DNA of 64,000 nt, from assembly GCF_009176725.1 (NCBI RefSeq), contig NZ_AP020337.1:2728001-2792000 (forward strand). Reading direction: 5' to 3'. Position 1 is the stretch's first letter, and each line of letters starts with the position of its first letter. Shown piece by piece: positions 36,848 to 47,867 of the stretch. The stretch comes from Pseudomonas sp. KUIN-1 (GTDB lineage Bacteria; Pseudomonadota; Gammaproteobacteria; Pseudomonadales; Pseudomonadaceae). Below the pieces are notes generated by a model. The model did no database searches. It had not been told where the DNA came from and saw nothing but the letters and a program-made list of their open reading frames with translations. The translations under genes and the position numbers were made by a program.

Positions 36848-37660
36848 GTGACCGATTATCAAAGTTTCCGGGTCGATCTGGCCGACAGCATTGCTCACGT
36901 ACAAATCAACCGGCCCGAAAAACTCAACGCAATGAACGAGTCGTTCTGGACGGAGATAATCGCCATTTTCGACTGGATAGAGCGTACCGACGAGGTGCGC
37001 GTCGTGATTCTCAGCGGGGCAGGCAAGCATTTTTCGTCAGGCATCGATCTGGCGCTGCTGGCCTCGGTCGCCAGCCAGATGGGCAAGGATGCCGGGCGTA
37101 ATGCCCGCCTGTTGCGGCGCAAGATCCGTGACATGCAGGCTTCGTTCACTGCCGTGGACAATTGCCGGAAACCGGTTCTCGCTGCCATTCACGGCTATTG
37201 CCTGGGCGGTGCCATCGACCTGATTTCTGCGTGTGACATGCGTTACGCGGCCGCCGACGCGCAGTTCGCCATTCGCGAGATCGACATGGGCATGGCCGCT
37301 GATGTCGGCACGCTGCAACGGCTGCCAAGGATCATCGGTGATGGTGTGTTGCGCGAACTGGCCTACACCGGGCGTACCGTCGGCGCTGAAGAGGCGCAAC
37401 GCATCGGGCTGGTCAATCGCACCTTCGATGACGCGGACGGTCTGTTGCAGGGTGTCCTGGCGGTGGCTCGGGAAATAGCCGGAAAATCGCCCATCGCCAT
37501 CGAAGGCACCAAGCAAATGATCAGCTACATGCGTGATCACAGAGTGGCAGACGGTCTCGAACACGTTGCCATCTGGAACGCAGCCATGCTGCAATCACCT
37601 GACCTGAAGCTGGCGATGGCTGCGCAGATGAGCAAGTACAAGCCAGTCTTTGATAATTGA
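36848..37660 (+). CDS. Enoyl-CoA hydratase/isomerase (crotonase family)
   Basis: A 270-residue crotonase beginning at GTG 36848 after GAGGATC. The CoA-binding and oxyanion segments are GKHFSSGIDL (about 59-68) and AIHGYCLGGAIDLISACDMR (about 111-130). REIDMGMAADVGTLQRLPR follows, with an acidic pair (EID, AAD) at the position of dienoyl-CoA isomerases such as ECH1. This hints at a delta3,5-delta2,4-dienoyl-CoA isomerase, but that is inference. It lies 38 bases before nudC and may be co-transcribed with it. Confidence 0.85.
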   Translation: MTDYQSFRVDLADSIAHVQINRPEKLNAMNESFWTEIIAIFDWIERTDEVRVVILSGAGKHFSSGIDLALLASVASQMGKDAGRNARLLRRKIRDMQASFTAVDNCRKPVLAAIHGYCLGGAIDLISACDMRYAAADAQFAIREIDMGMAADVGTLQRLPRIIGDGVLRELAYTGRTVGAEEAQRIGLVNRTFDDADGLLQGVLAVAREIAGKSPIAIEGTKQMISYMRDHRVADGLEHVAIWNAAMLQSPDLKLAMAAQMSKYKPVFDN

Positions 37661-37698
37661 TACATGACAAGGCTCGAGTTTGAGCGAAGGAGTTTCTA

Positions 37699-38535
37699 AT
37701 GTCGCGCCCGGAGCGTTGGACAACTGCAGTTCTGGATGTCGAGGCCCCTGGCGGTTTGGCTGTGGTTCAGGGGGATCAGGGTTTTTTGCTGGACGCCAAT
37801 GGGGTGATGTTCCCCAGGGGCTGGTTAGCCGGGCAGGACCTGCCGGTGCAGAGCGAGCACGGCATCGGTTATTTCGAGGGTGAGCCTGTCTACTTGCTGG
37901 TGCTTGAGCGCTCGGTTGCCGTTGAGGGCTGCGCCTGGCAAGGCTTGCGTCAGTTCATGCTGGAAGGCGATTTCGCTGTCTTCCAGATGCTCGGCTACGC
38001 CGCGCAGGTCAGCACATGGGCCAGGGAACACCGTTTCTGCGGTGCCTGCGGTCGTGCGACGGTGCAGATTCGCGGAGAGCGGGCGATGTTCTGCGAACAT
38101 GACAACCTGCGGCTGTACCCGCGTATTTCGCCGAGCATGATTGTGCTGGTTACCCGCGGCGATGAAATCCTGCTGGCCCGCTCACCGCGGTTTGTCACCG
38201 GCATGTACAGCGCACTGGCCGGGTTCGTGGAGCCGGGTGAGTCTGCTGAAGACTGCGTACACCGCGAGGTGATGGAAGAGGTGCAGGTGCGCATCAAGAA
38301 CCTCAAGTACCGGGGCAGCCAGTGCTGGCCGTTCCCGCACTCGATGATGCTCGGGTTTCATGCCGAATACGAAAGCGGCGAAATCGTGCCCCAGGCAGAA
38401 GAAATCGAAGACGCACGCTGGTTTCATGTCGATGACCTGCCGCCGTTACCGGCCAATCGGTCGATTGCCCGTTACCTTATCGAGGCGTATCTGGCCGAGC
38501 GGTCAGGCGCCCCCGAACCAGTGCTGCCAGGCTAG
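37699..38535 (+). CDS. nudC: NADH pyrophosphatase / deNADding enzyme
   Basis: A 278-residue Nudix protein of the NudC type. The Nudix box [20 protein letters not shown] continues to VQV (about residues 173-195), and the family signature [11 protein letters not shown] follows, corresponding to the SQPWPFPxS motif for NAD(H). A zinc ribbon precedes the domain: CGAC, then FCEHDN, where most homologues have a second CxxC. The fourth Cys is Asp here. NudC cleaves NAD(H) and removes NAD caps from RNA. AAGGAG lies 6 bases upstream. The 3' end overlaps the convergent permease gene by 33 bases. Confidence 0.9.
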   Translation: MSRPERWTTAVLDVEAPGGLAVVQGDQGFLLDANGVMFPRGWLAGQDLPVQSEHGIGYFEGEPVYLLVLERSVAVEGCAWQGLRQFMLEGDFAVFQMLGYAAQVSTWAREHRFCGACGRATVQIRGERAMFCEHDNLRLYPRISPSMIVLVTRGDEILLARSPRFVTGMYSALAGFVEPGESAEDCVHREVMEEVQVRIKNLKYRGSQCWPFPHSMMLGFHAEYESGEIVPQAEEIEDARWFHVDDLPPLPANRSIARYLIEAYLAERSGAPEPVLPG

Positions 38536-39282
38536 GCGTACGGTCAGGCCCAGCACCACAGTGATGAACACCGGGCGGATGAATTTGGCTCCGCCCTTGA
38601 TCGCGGTGCCTGCACCGAAGTAGGCACCGAGCATTACCGCAAGGCCCATGCTCAGGCCGATGATGTAATCCACCTGGCCCGAGAAGATGAACACCGACAA
38701 TGCCACGGCATTGCTGACGAAGTTCATGCTGCGTGCGACGCCGCTGGCCTTGACCAGGTCTACTGGATAGAGCAGCAGGGTGCTGACGGTCCAGAAGGCA
38801 CCGGTGCCCGGACCGGCAACACCGTCGTAGAAGCCTAGGCCCAGCCCCTGTGGCAACTGCCATTTCTTCCTGATCGGCGCGTTGCTGTCCAGGGGCGCCT
38901 TGGGCGTGCCGCCAAACAACAAGTACAGCCCGCAACCGAACACAATCACCGGCAACATCTGGTTCAGCCACTCGGCTGGCAGGTAATGAGCGATCACCGC
39001 ACCCAGTGCAGCGCCGACGGCGGTGCCGACCACTGCATGCAGCCATTGGCGTGGATCAAACAGCTTGCGACGGTAGAAGGTGAAACTGGCCGTCGCTGAA
39101 CCAAAGGTCGAACTGAGCTTGTTGGTGCCCAGCACCAGATGCGGCGGCAGGCCAGCGGTCATCAGCGCAGGAGTGGTCAGCAGTCCGCCGCCGCCGGCGA
39201 TGGCGTCTATGAATCCCGCTATGAAGGCAACCACGGCAAGAATGGCGAGGGTGGTCAGGTCGACGCTGAGTTCAAAGGGCAT
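38503..39282 (-). CDS. TSUP/TauE-SafE family membrane permease
   Basis: A 259-residue protein with seven to eight hydrophobic segments. The duplicated family signature is visible: [19 protein letters not shown] near residue 22 and the related [16 protein letters not shown] near 146. YfcA-type TSUP proteins export sulfite, sulfoacetate or other organic anions; the substrate is unknown here. The start at 39282 gives the standard N-terminus; a long upstream frame extension is not supported. Its 3' end overlaps nudC on the other strand. Confidence 0.85.
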   Translation of the reverse strand: MPFELSVDLTTLAILAVVAFIAGFIDAIAGGGGLLTTPALMTAGLPPHLVLGTNKLSSTFGSATASFTFYRRKLFDPRQWLHAVVGTAVGAALGAVIAHYLPAEWLNQMLPVIVFGCGLYLLFGGTPKAPLDSNAPIRKKWQLPQGLGLGFYDGVAGPGTGAFWTVSTLLLYPVDLVKASGVARSMNFVSNAVALSVFIFSGQVDYIIGLSMGLAVMLGAYFGAGTAIKGGAKFIRPVFITVVLGLTVRLAWQHWFGGA

Positions 39283-39374
39283 GGTGGCAGAGGGCTTATG
39301 GCGAGGGCGGCAAAGGGGCAGAATGACTGCCCGAACGTGGCGCATTATACCCTTTGTACAACGTTTGCAGGAAG

Positions 39375-40523
39375 TCAGATGTCGGTGAGCGCGACCCAGC
39401 GCTGCTCGGCTGCGGCCACGCGAATGGCCGTCGCCAGGCGTTCGATTTGCCACGCTTCCTCGAAGTCCGGGCCACGGCTGCGCTGACCACAGACGGCCTG
39501 GATGAGCGCTTGTACTTCGAGCGCCTTGAGCTCGTTGTAGCCCAGCTGGTGGCCGGGAGCCGGGCAGAATGCGGCGTAACCCGGTTGTGCGGGGCCGGCC
39601 AGCAGTCGCTGAAAACCATCGCGTCCGGCTGCGCCTGTACGGTAGAGGCGCAGCTCGTTGAGCCGCTCCTGATCGAACGCCAACGTGCCTTTGGTGCCGC
39701 TGATCTCGAAACTCAGGTGGTTTTTATAGCCGTGTTTGAGCCAGCTGCTGCTGAAGGTTCCGCGCGCACCGTTGGCAAAGCGCAGCAGCGCGTGGGTCTG
39801 GTCGTCCACCGCAATGGCGCGCAGTTGCTGGCTGCCGATGCTCGCCGGGCGTTCACGGTGTACGGTGCTGGCATCGGCGCAGACTGCTTCGATGTCGCCC
39901 AGCAAATGACGAGCCATCGCCAGCAAGTGGCTGCCCAGATCGGCCAGTGCACCGCCGGCATGCGCCGCTTCACAGCGCCACGACCAGGGTGACGCCGGAT
40001 CGCCCATGAAATCCTCGCTGAACTCGCCCTGAAAGCTGACGATTTCGCCCAGTTCGCCGGCTTCGATCATTTCCCTGGCGAGTCCGATCATCGGGTTGTG
40101 CTGGTAGTTGTAGCCCACCTGGGTAACGACACCCGCAGCCTTGGCGCTGCGGCGCATTTCATCGGCCTCGGCGAGATTCACGGCCAGCGGTTTTTCGCAA
40201 TACACCGCCTTGCCTGCGGCGATGGCAGCCATGGCCATGGGGAAGTGCAGGTGATTGGGGGTGGTAATGGCCACGATCTGTACGTGCGGATCATCGATCA
40301 ATTGCTGCCAGTCAGCGTGGCTGCGGTCGAACCCCCAGGCGCTTGCGCATTGCTCGGCGCGTGCACTGTCGGCGTCCGCCAGCGCGCAGAGCCGGATGCG
40401 TGCGGGCAGATCAAGCGCAGCGTTGGCGTTGCCGAACGCCAACGCATGGGCACGGCCCATGAAGCCGGTGCCGATCAGTCCGATACCCAGTTGCGCAGGC
40501 GATGTGGAAAGTGATTCGCGCAT
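39375..40523 (-). CDS. Gfo/Idh/MocA-family oxidoreductase
   Basis: A 382-residue NAD(P)-dependent sugar/inositol dehydrogenase-like enzyme. The nucleotide site is IGLIGTGFMGRAHALAF (about residues 14-30), and the family motif AGKAVYCEKPLAVNLAEADE has the catalytic Lys of EKP. GGAG lies 7 bases before the ATG. The substrate (inositol, a hexose or a sugar acid) cannot be told, and no sugar transporter is adjacent. The promoter region contains a near-palindrome at 40554-40567. Confidence 0.85.
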   Translation of the reverse strand: MRESLSTSPAQLGIGLIGTGFMGRAHALAFGNANAALDLPARIRLCALADADSARAEQCASAWGFDRSHADWQQLIDDPHVQIVAITTPNHLHFPMAMAAIAAGKAVYCEKPLAVNLAEADEMRRSAKAAGVVTQVGYNYQHNPMIGLAREMIEAGELGEIVSFQGEFSEDFMGDPASPWSWRCEAAHAGGALADLGSHLLAMARHLLGDIEAVCADASTVHRERPASIGSQQLRAIAVDDQTHALLRFANGARGTFSSSWLKHGYKNHLSFEISGTKGTLAFDQERLNELRLYRTGAAGRDGFQRLLAGPAQPGYAAFCPAPGHQLGYNELKALEVQALIQAVCGQRSRGPDFEEAWQIERLATAIRVAAAEQRWVALTDI

Positions 40524-40553
40524 GACATTCTCCAGACAGGATTGTTGTTATGC

Positions 40554-40567
40554 GGAAAATATATTCC
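40554..40567. promoter_or_regulatory. AT-rich near-palindrome upstream of Gfo/Idh gene
   Basis: GGAAAATATATTCC reads as a dyad with one asymmetric position and lies 31 bases before the Gfo/Idh start. A second half-site AATGGAAAATT follows at about 40580. A sugar-responsive repressor (LacI, RpiR or GntR type) is the likely kind of binder, but none is encoded nearby. Confidence 0.4.
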
Positions 40568-40623
40568 ATATATTTTAATAATGGAAAATTAATTCACCTT
40601 CTTTTTGCCAGTCCGGCGGTTCT

Positions 40624-41391
40624 TCAGGATAAAAAGCCCCCGTCGACGTTCAGCGCCACACCGGTGGTATAGCTGGAGGCTTCACTGGCCAGGTAAAGCA
40701 CCGCGCCGGCCATCTCGCTGGGAGCGGCCACGCGTTTCAGCGGGATCTGGGACAGCGCCACATTGAGGATTGCGTCGTTCTTGACCAATGCGGATGCGAA
40801 CCTGGTGTCAGTCAAGCCGGGAAGCAGGGCGTTGCAGCGAATACCGAATTCAGCGCACTCCTTGGCAAACACCTTGGTCATGTTGACCACGGCTGCCTTG
40901 GTCATCGAATAGACGCCTTGATAGGCACCCGGCGATACCGCGTTGATGGACGCCACGTTGATGATGCTGCCGCTACCGCTTTCGCGCATCAGCTTGCCGG
41001 CTTCCACGGACATGAAAAAGTAGCCGCGAATGTTGACGTCGACTGTCTTCTGGAAGGCGCCGGGATCGGTGTCCAGCACGTTGCAGAACTGCGGGTTGGT
41101 GGCGGCGTTGTTGACCAGGACATCCAGGCGCCCGAACTGTTGGCGAATCTGCGCGAATGCACTGTTTATCTGTTCCAACTCACCGATGTGGCAGGCAATG
41201 GCTGTTGCCTTGCCACCCTCGCTGACGATGGCGTCCGCCACTGCCTGGCAACCCTCGAGCCGGCGACTCGAGACGATAACGTGCGCGCCTTGCTGGGCCA
41301 GCAGCCGAGCAATGGCTTCACCGATGCCTCGGCTGGCACCTGAAACGAATGCAACCTTGCCATCAAGGTCGAATAGCTGGGTTCTGGACAT
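40624..41391 (-). CDS. SDR-family oxidoreductase
   Basis: A 255-residue classical short-chain dehydrogenase. Cofactor site VSGASRGIGEAIARLL (about 16-31), NNAA near 92, catalytic Ser in INVASINAVSP, and YSMTK (about 162-166) with the Tyr-Lys pair. The C-terminal GVALNVDGGFLS is typical. It lies 27 bases behind the APH-like kinase gene in a probable two-gene operon. Pairs like this accompany acyl-CoA dehydrogenases in fatty-acid or isoprenoid catabolism; the substrate is unknown. Confidence 0.85.
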   Translation of the reverse strand: MSRTQLFDLDGKVAFVSGASRGIGEAIARLLAQQGAHVIVSSRRLEGCQAVADAIVSEGGKATAIACHIGELEQINSAFAQIRQQFGRLDVLVNNAATNPQFCNVLDTDPGAFQKTVDVNIRGYFFMSVEAGKLMRESGSGSIINVASINAVSPGAYQGVYSMTKAAVVNMTKVFAKECAEFGIRCNALLPGLTDTRFASALVKNDAILNVALSQIPLKRVAAPSEMAGAVLYLASEASSYTTGVALNVDGGFLS

Positions 41392-41418
41392 ATCATTTCC
41401 TTGTCTTGCCGCTGGCGG

Positions 41419-42486
41419 TCAGAGGCTGGTTTTTTCGATCACGCGCAGGCTCATCTGCTCCAGCAGCCTGTTCATGTGAATGAATTGGGCAAAGCGTTTG
41501 TCCTGGGTCTGGCCGTGAAAAAACCGGTAGTAGATCTGTTGCACGATACCGGCCAGACGGAACAGGCCATAGGTGTAGTAGAAATCGAAATTGTCTATGC
41601 GCACGCCTGCGCGCTCGGCGTAATAGTCGACAAAAGCCTGGCGGGTCAGCATTCCCGGCGCATTGCTTGGCTGGCGGCGCATCAGTTGCACCGTGGCTGG
41701 ATCGTCGGCCTGTATCCAGTAGGCGAGGGTGTTGCCCAGGTCCATGAGCGGATCGCCGAGCGTGGTCAACTCCCAGTCCAGTACGCCGATGATGTGCATC
41801 GGGTTGGCCGGGTCGAGGATCACATTGTCGAAACGGTAGTCGTTATGCACGATGCTCGAGGTCGGCGAGTCGGCAGGCATTTTGTCTGCCAGCCAGCGCT
41901 TGACCTGCTCCCACGCCGGAGCGTCCGGGGTCAGCGCTTTCTCGTAGCGCTCGGACCAACCGGAAATCTGCCGCTGTACGTAGCCCTGCGGCTTGCCGAG
42001 GTCACCCAGACCACAGGCCTGATAATCGACACGATGCAGGTCTACCATTTTGTCGATGAAGTTTTTGCACAGCTGTTCGGTCTGTGTTGCATCCAGCGCC
42101 AGTTCCGGCGGCAGGTCAGAGCGCAGAATGATCCCCTTGACGCGCTGCATCACGTAGAACTCCGAGCCGATCAGTGACTCGTCCGTGCAGTGCAGATAAG
42201 CCTCCGGGCAGTAGGGAAAGGCTTCCTTGAGCTGATTGAGAATGCGGTACTCGCGGCCCATGTCATGGGCCGAACGCGCCTTGTGTCCGAAGGGTGGACG
42301 ACGCAGTACCAGTTCCCGCTCAGGGTACTGAAGCAGGTAGGTCAGGTTCGATGCGCCGCCCGGAAACTGACTGATCGTCGGCGTGCCGTGAAGCTCCGGC
42401 ACGTGCGCCTTCAGGTACGCGTCGATCAGGGAGGCGTCCAGTTCTTCGCCGCTGCGAATCTCGGTGGACTGGTCAGTCAGTGCCAT
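41419..42486 (-). CDS. Phosphotransferase family protein (APH/ACAD10-like)
   Basis: A 355-residue aminoglycoside-phosphotransferase-fold kinase. The catalytic loop is IVHNDYRFDNVILD (about residues 202-215) and the metal-binding segment GVLDWELTTLGDPLMDLG (about 226-243); the N-lobe has GGASNLTYLL and ELVLRRPP. This is the group found next to acyl-CoA dehydrogenases and fused to them in human ACAD10, thought to phosphorylate hydroxy-acyl-CoA, not antibiotics. First gene of the pair with the SDR. Confidence 0.82.
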   Translation of the reverse strand: MALTDQSTEIRSGEELDASLIDAYLKAHVPELHGTPTISQFPGGASNLTYLLQYPERELVLRRPPFGHKARSAHDMGREYRILNQLKEAFPYCPEAYLHCTDESLIGSEFYVMQRVKGIILRSDLPPELALDATQTEQLCKNFIDKMVDLHRVDYQACGLGDLGKPQGYVQRQISGWSERYEKALTPDAPAWEQVKRWLADKMPADSPTSSIVHNDYRFDNVILDPANPMHIIGVLDWELTTLGDPLMDLGNTLAYWIQADDPATVQLMRRQPSNAPGMLTRQAFVDYYAERAGVRIDNFDFYYTYGLFRLAGIVQQIYYRFFHGQTQDKRFAQFIHMNRLLEQMSLRVIEKTSL

Positions 42487-42636
42487 ACGTATCCCTTTTG
42501 CTTATTATGGTCAGCGCAAACTATTGACTAATCTAATGATCGTCCAATCCGCGATCAAGCGCAGGACGGCTTTATAGGCTAGCGTGTTGCCGGGCAATCA
42601 GTGGCTCTGATCGCTTTTTTATACAAAGGTGCGCAT

Positions 42637-42668
42637 AAAAAAACCGAAGCCGGCAGGGCTTCGGTTTT
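42637..42668 (-). terminator. Terminator after SCP2 gene
   Basis: AAAACCGAAGCC-GGCA-GGGCTTCGGTTTT is a strong stem; read on the minus strand it ends in a T run, just behind the SCP2 stop. Confidence 0.85.
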
Positions 42669-42699
42669 CAGGTAGTGCAGTCTGCCGTGTGCGGCAGGT

Positions 42700-43017
42700 T
42701 TATACCGGGAACAGTTCGCTGAGCTTCATGGCCAGCATCATGTCGCCTTCGGCACGCAGCTTGCCACCCATGAACGCCTGCATGCCATCGGTCTCGCCGC
42801 TGACGATACCCTTGAGGGTCTGGCTGTCCATGACCAGCGTCACGTTGGCGTCCGGGTTTTCGCCTTCCTGCAGTTCGCAGGTGCTGTCCTTGACGATCAG
42901 TGCGTAGTGCTTGTCTTCGTCGGTGATGTTGAAGCCGAAGACCAGGTCCAGACCGGCAGCAGCAGCTGGGTTGAACTTGTTTTTCATGGTCTGTACGGCG
43001 TCTGCTACTGAGGTCAT
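42700..43017 (-). CDS. SCP2 sterol-carrier domain protein
   Basis: A 105-residue stand-alone SCP2 domain. It has the family pattern of strands with KNKFNPAAAAGLDLVFGFNI, a central DANVTLVMDSQTL strand and the C-terminal FMGGKLRAEGDMMLAMKL helix that lines the lipid cavity. It probably binds acyl-CoA or lipids in the cytosol. It lies 55 bases downstream of the histidine-phosphatase gene and ends the operon at a terminator. Confidence 0.88.
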   Translation of the reverse strand: MTSVADAVQTMKNKFNPAAAAGLDLVFGFNITDEDKHYALIVKDSTCELQEGENPDANVTLVMDSQTLKGIVSGETDGMQAFMGGKLRAEGDMMLAMKLSELFPV

Positions 43018-43072
43018 GTGGTGATCCTTTTAGAGTAAGTGCCAGCGTCCGACAGGACGCGATTGGCCGGGC

Positions 43073-43783
43073 TCAACGATAGGTGATGAGCTCCGGCGCC
43101 TTCAGCAGTTGCAAATGTGTGTAACCGTTGAAGGAAGCCAGGGTCACGTCGGTGCCTTTGAATTTAAGCTGGTGCAACGACGTATTGACGATGTGCCAGT
43201 GAAGCTCCAGTGCCTTTGATGCAGGCATTCCGGTAATCAGATGCAGCAGCGCGGTAATGGTGCCGCCGGAGGTGAATACCGCGATCCGCTCATGCGGGCC
43301 GGCAGCCTGGAGAATCCGCTTCAGGCCTGCCTCGACGCGCGCCACGAACGCCTGCCAGCTTTGCAGCCCCGGCGTATCGTGGTTGCCGCTCAGCCAGCGC
43401 CCGGTAATCAGGTTGAACAGGCGCTGGAACCCTGCAGGATTTGCCGCTGCATCGCGCAGTATATCCAGCGCTTGCGGTTCGTCTTCGAGCATGGCCGGTA
43501 TCAATGCCCTGATCACGCCTTCGGCATCGAATTCATCGAAAGCGCTGTCCAGTTGCACCTCAGGCGTATCGAGGCCTGCTTCGCTGTACTGACCCAGTAC
43601 ATGCCGGGCGGTGTCTTTCTGGCGCATGAGCTCACCGGACACGCAGCGATCAAAGCTCAGCCCCTGCTTGGCAAGGTGGGCACCCAGCACTTGAGACTGA
43701 CGAATCCCCACGGGCGACAGCACGTCGTAATTGTCGGCACCAAATGAGGCCTGGCCATGTCGTATCAGGTAGATGCTGCCCAC
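43073..43783 (-). CDS. Histidine phosphatase family protein (PGAM-like)
   Basis: A 236-residue phosphatase with the catalytic LIRHGQASFG at residues 6-15 (phospho-His in RHG) and the second His near IAVFTSGGTITALL. The first Arg-His-Gly and the order of strands match broad-specificity phosphatases of the phosphoglycerate-mutase superfamily. Substrate unknown. Co-transcription with the SCP2 gene suggests a link to lipid or acyl-CoA metabolism, as does the adjacent APH/SDR operon. Confidence 0.85.
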   Translation of the reverse strand: MGSIYLIRHGQASFGADNYDVLSPVGIRQSQVLGAHLAKQGLSFDRCVSGELMRQKDTARHVLGQYSEAGLDTPEVQLDSAFDEFDAEGVIRALIPAMLEDEPQALDILRDAAANPAGFQRLFNLITGRWLSGNHDTPGLQSWQAFVARVEAGLKRILQAAGPHERIAVFTSGGTITALLHLITGMPASKALELHWHIVNTSLHQLKFKGTDVTLASFNGYTHLQLLKAPELITYR

Positions 43784-43988
43784 GTCCGTTTCTTCTCGGT
43801 ACGCCGAAGGTTCACCGAGGTTATGAGGGATGCCGGGGGACTGTCAATGAAAAAACATACGCTCGTTTGAAATCATCGTTTTAATGGTTTGTAACGGGTC
43901 ATTGACTGGTGCGCGGCAAAGGGCGTCGGTATGCTGCATTCAGCACAGCCCTTGATTGGTAAGGGCCTGACACTCATGAGGGATATTC

Positions 43989-45011
43989 GTGGATTTCGTT
44001 GTCGATTACGCAAGTTTTCTGGCCAAGACCGTGACGCTGGTGATCGCCATCGTTGTGGTACTGGTTGCCATTGCGTCCATGCGTGGCAAGGGCCGTCGCA
44101 AGTCGTCCGGACAATTGCAGGTCACCCGGCTCAATGATTTCTATAAGGGCCTGCGCGAACGGCTTGAGCAGTCATTGCTCGACAAGGAGCACCTCAAGAC
44201 GCTGCGCAAAGAGCAGGGCAAGGCACTGAAGAAAGAGAAAAAGCACGCCGAGCCCAAGGCTCGTGTCTACGTGCTGGATTTCGACGGGGACATCAAGGCC
44301 TCGGCCACTGAAAGCATGCGCCATGAAATCACCGCGCTGCTGACCCTGGCCACCGACAAGGATGAAGTGGTGCTGCGTCTGGAAAGCGGCGGCGGCATGG
44401 TTCACAGCTACGGCCTGGCGTCTTCGCAACTGGCGCGTATTCGTCAGGCGGGTATCCCGCTGACCGTATGCATCGACAAGGTCGCTGCCAGTGGTGGTTA
44501 CATGATGGCGTGCATCGGCAACAAGATCATCAGCGCACCGTTCGCCATCCTCGGATCCATTGGCGTGGTGGCACAGCTGCCCAACGTCAATCGCCTGTTG
44601 AAAAAGCACGACATCGATTTCGAAGTGCTGACCGCAGGTGAATACAAGCGCACCCTGACCGTGTTTGGCGAAAACACCGAAAAGGGCCGCGAGAAATTCC
44701 AGCAGGACCTGGACATCACCCACGACCTGTTCAAGAACTTCGTTGCCAGCTACCGCCCGCAATTGTCCATCGACGAAGTGGCGACGGGCGAGGTATGGCT
44801 GGGCATGGCGGCGGTCGACAAGCTGCTGGTCGATGAACTCAAGACCAGTGACGAGTACCTGGCCGAGCGGGCCAGGAATGCAGACGTGTTCCACCTGCAC
44901 TACGTGCAGCGCAAGAGCCTGCAAGAGCGCATGGGCATGGCGGCAGCCACCTCAGCGGATCAACTGGCCACCAAGTGGTGGGGACGTTTGACCCAGCAGC
45001 GGTTCTGGTAG
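43989..45011 (+). CDS. sohB: SohB-like inner-membrane serine protease
   Basis: A 340-residue S49-family peptidase starting at GTG 43989 after GAGGGATA. One N-terminal transmembrane helix (about 10-30) is followed by a basic, charged linker. The protease domain has the nucleophile Ser in KVAASGGYMMA (about residue 167) and the catalytic Lys in TAGEYKRTL (about 219). SohB belongs with SppA signal-peptide peptidases in the periplasm or membrane. Stand-alone gene. Confidence 0.88.
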   Translation: MDFVVDYASFLAKTVTLVIAIVVVLVAIASMRGKGRRKSSGQLQVTRLNDFYKGLRERLEQSLLDKEHLKTLRKEQGKALKKEKKHAEPKARVYVLDFDGDIKASATESMRHEITALLTLATDKDEVVLRLESGGGMVHSYGLASSQLARIRQAGIPLTVCIDKVAASGGYMMACIGNKIISAPFAILGSIGVVAQLPNVNRLLKKHDIDFEVLTAGEYKRTLTVFGENTEKGREKFQQDLDITHDLFKNFVASYRPQLSIDEVATGEVWLGMAAVDKLLVDELKTSDEYLAERARNADVFHLHYVQRKSLQERMGMAAATSADQLATKWWGRLTQQRFW

Positions 45012-45026
45012 TAGGTGTAGGTGAAA

Positions 45027-45056
45027 AGCTGACTTGAGTCGAACCCCAAGTCAGCT
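45027..45056 (+). terminator. Hairpin after sohB
   Basis: AGCTGACTT and AAGTCAGCT pair perfectly around a 12-base loop 16 bases after the sohB stop. The tail is only weakly T-rich, so termination is probable but not certain. Confidence 0.5.
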
Positions 45057-45074
45057 GAGTGTTACTGAACCGCT

Positions 45075-45135
45075 GTGTGACGCAGAGCGTCACGAACTGC
45101 ATTCCCACGCGGAGCATGGGAACGATAGTCATCAG
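45075..45135. repeat. REP-like double palindrome
   Basis: Two GC-rich hairpins follow each other: GTGACGC-AGA-GCGTCAC, then TTCCCACGC-GGA-GCATGGGAA with one mismatch. The sequence CATTCCCACGCGGAGCATGG is recognisable as a unit common between genes of P. syringae strains. A related palindrome is at 13852-13892. Confidence 0.6.
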
Positions 45136-45176
45136 TTCCCGAGCCGTGCCTTTAGCCAAATCCCGGGATGCCTGAA

Positions 45177-45654
45177 TCAGCGGCGTCGGAACAGCGGCAG
45201 CGGCTCGTCGGTCGCGGCCTGGTAGGTGACCGAGAAGTCCTTCAGACCTTCCAGTGCCTCGTACGGATCCTTGTCGGCACGCACCGCAAATGCGTCGAAG
45301 CCACAACGGTGCATGTAGAACAACTGATCGCGCAACACGTCGCCGATGGCACGCAATTCACCCTTGTAGCCATAACGATCGCGCAACAGGCGCGCATTCG
45401 AGAAGCTGCGACCATCAGTGAAGGCCGGAAAATTCAGAGCGATGACCTGAAACTGGTCGACATCCTCGCCGATTTCCTCGGCTTCCTCATCGCTGTCCAG
45501 CCACACACCCAGACCGCCATCGCGTGCCTTCAGCGCGTGCGCGTGTTCGCGCCACAGCGCCAGCGGCACGATCAGGTCGTCGCAGTTCGACAGGCTGTCA
45601 AAGGTCGTGTCCTTGGGCAGCAGATGCCAGGTTTCATCGATGACTTCGTTGTTC

Positions 45655-45671
<17 letters not shown>
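45177..45671 (-). CDS. DUF934 family protein, partner of sulfite reductase
   Basis: A 164-residue protein. The start at 45671 gives the standard MQRIIKNNEVIDETWHLLP opening; the longer frame is not needed. It has the DUF934 pattern VPLALWREHAHAL, GVWLDSDEEAEEI, DVDQFQVIALNFPAFTDGRS and GDVLRDQLFYMHRCGFDAFA. The family always travels with CysI or with assimilatory sulfate reduction genes, and its biochemical role is not established. It overlaps the end of cysI by 17 bases. Confidence 0.85.
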
Positions 45672-47313
<1,642 letters not shown>

Positions 47314-47653
47314 ATAGGTCCTGTTCTCAGGCTTCGTCATGAAGCAGGGCAGTGGCGTCAGTCTGAAAAAAGCCCGCTGCTCGATGTTTCCTGCTTCATC
47401 TGGTCAATTCTGCGCGCACGGCCGCGCACTCCCCGGGGAGCGAAGGCGACGATAGCAGTTTGCAGTTATCGATAAAAGTGATGTTTATATATATGCAAAT
47501 CACTAAAAGCGATAAGCAAAAAGACCACTGTTCATATCCCTGCTTGCCGTGTGGGCAAGACTCGACTTAACTGCATATTGACCGATGCTGAACAGGTGTC
47601 GGGATACTCCCATTCATGTGCAATCACCCACAAGACCGACAAGAGGCGATGCG
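47314..47653. other. 340-bp cysI leader/intergenic region
   Basis: No conserved gene is seen. The middle is AT-rich (TATATATA around 47486) and contains the dyad AGTGAT-N16-ATCACT at 47477-47504. It probably holds the cysI promoter and a CysB-type site, since cys genes of Pseudomonas are CysB-controlled, but the site is not recognisable with certainty. Confidence 0.4.
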
Positions 47654-47767
47654 ATGAGCAAGCACCCGAAAGTAACCAAGCCGGGCAGATCCGTCGATAC
47701 CTGGGCCATTTTATTCATTGTCATTCTGGCAGTAGGCGCCGCGATGTTCTGGGCCAGCAGCCAGTGA
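47654..47767 (+). CDS. 37-residue single-pass membrane peptide
   Basis: MSKHPKVTKPGRSVDTWAIL and then a hydrophobic run FIVILAVGAAMFW ending in ASSQ. AGAGGCGATGCG precedes the ATG. A basic N-terminus and one helix of about 18 residues predict an inner-membrane microprotein with its C-terminus in the periplasm. A longer frame from 47585 exists but has no better ribosome site. Function unknown. Confidence 0.5.
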   Translation: MSKHPKVTKPGRSVDTWAILFIVILAVGAAMFWASSQ

Positions 47768-47867
47768 CCGGCTGATAAAGAATCTGCCGAAAGTCTGCAG
47801 AACCTTGCTGCCGCAGCCGATAACTCGCTTTTGGCGATAAATCCCTGCTGCTTTAAGGTTCGTTGAT

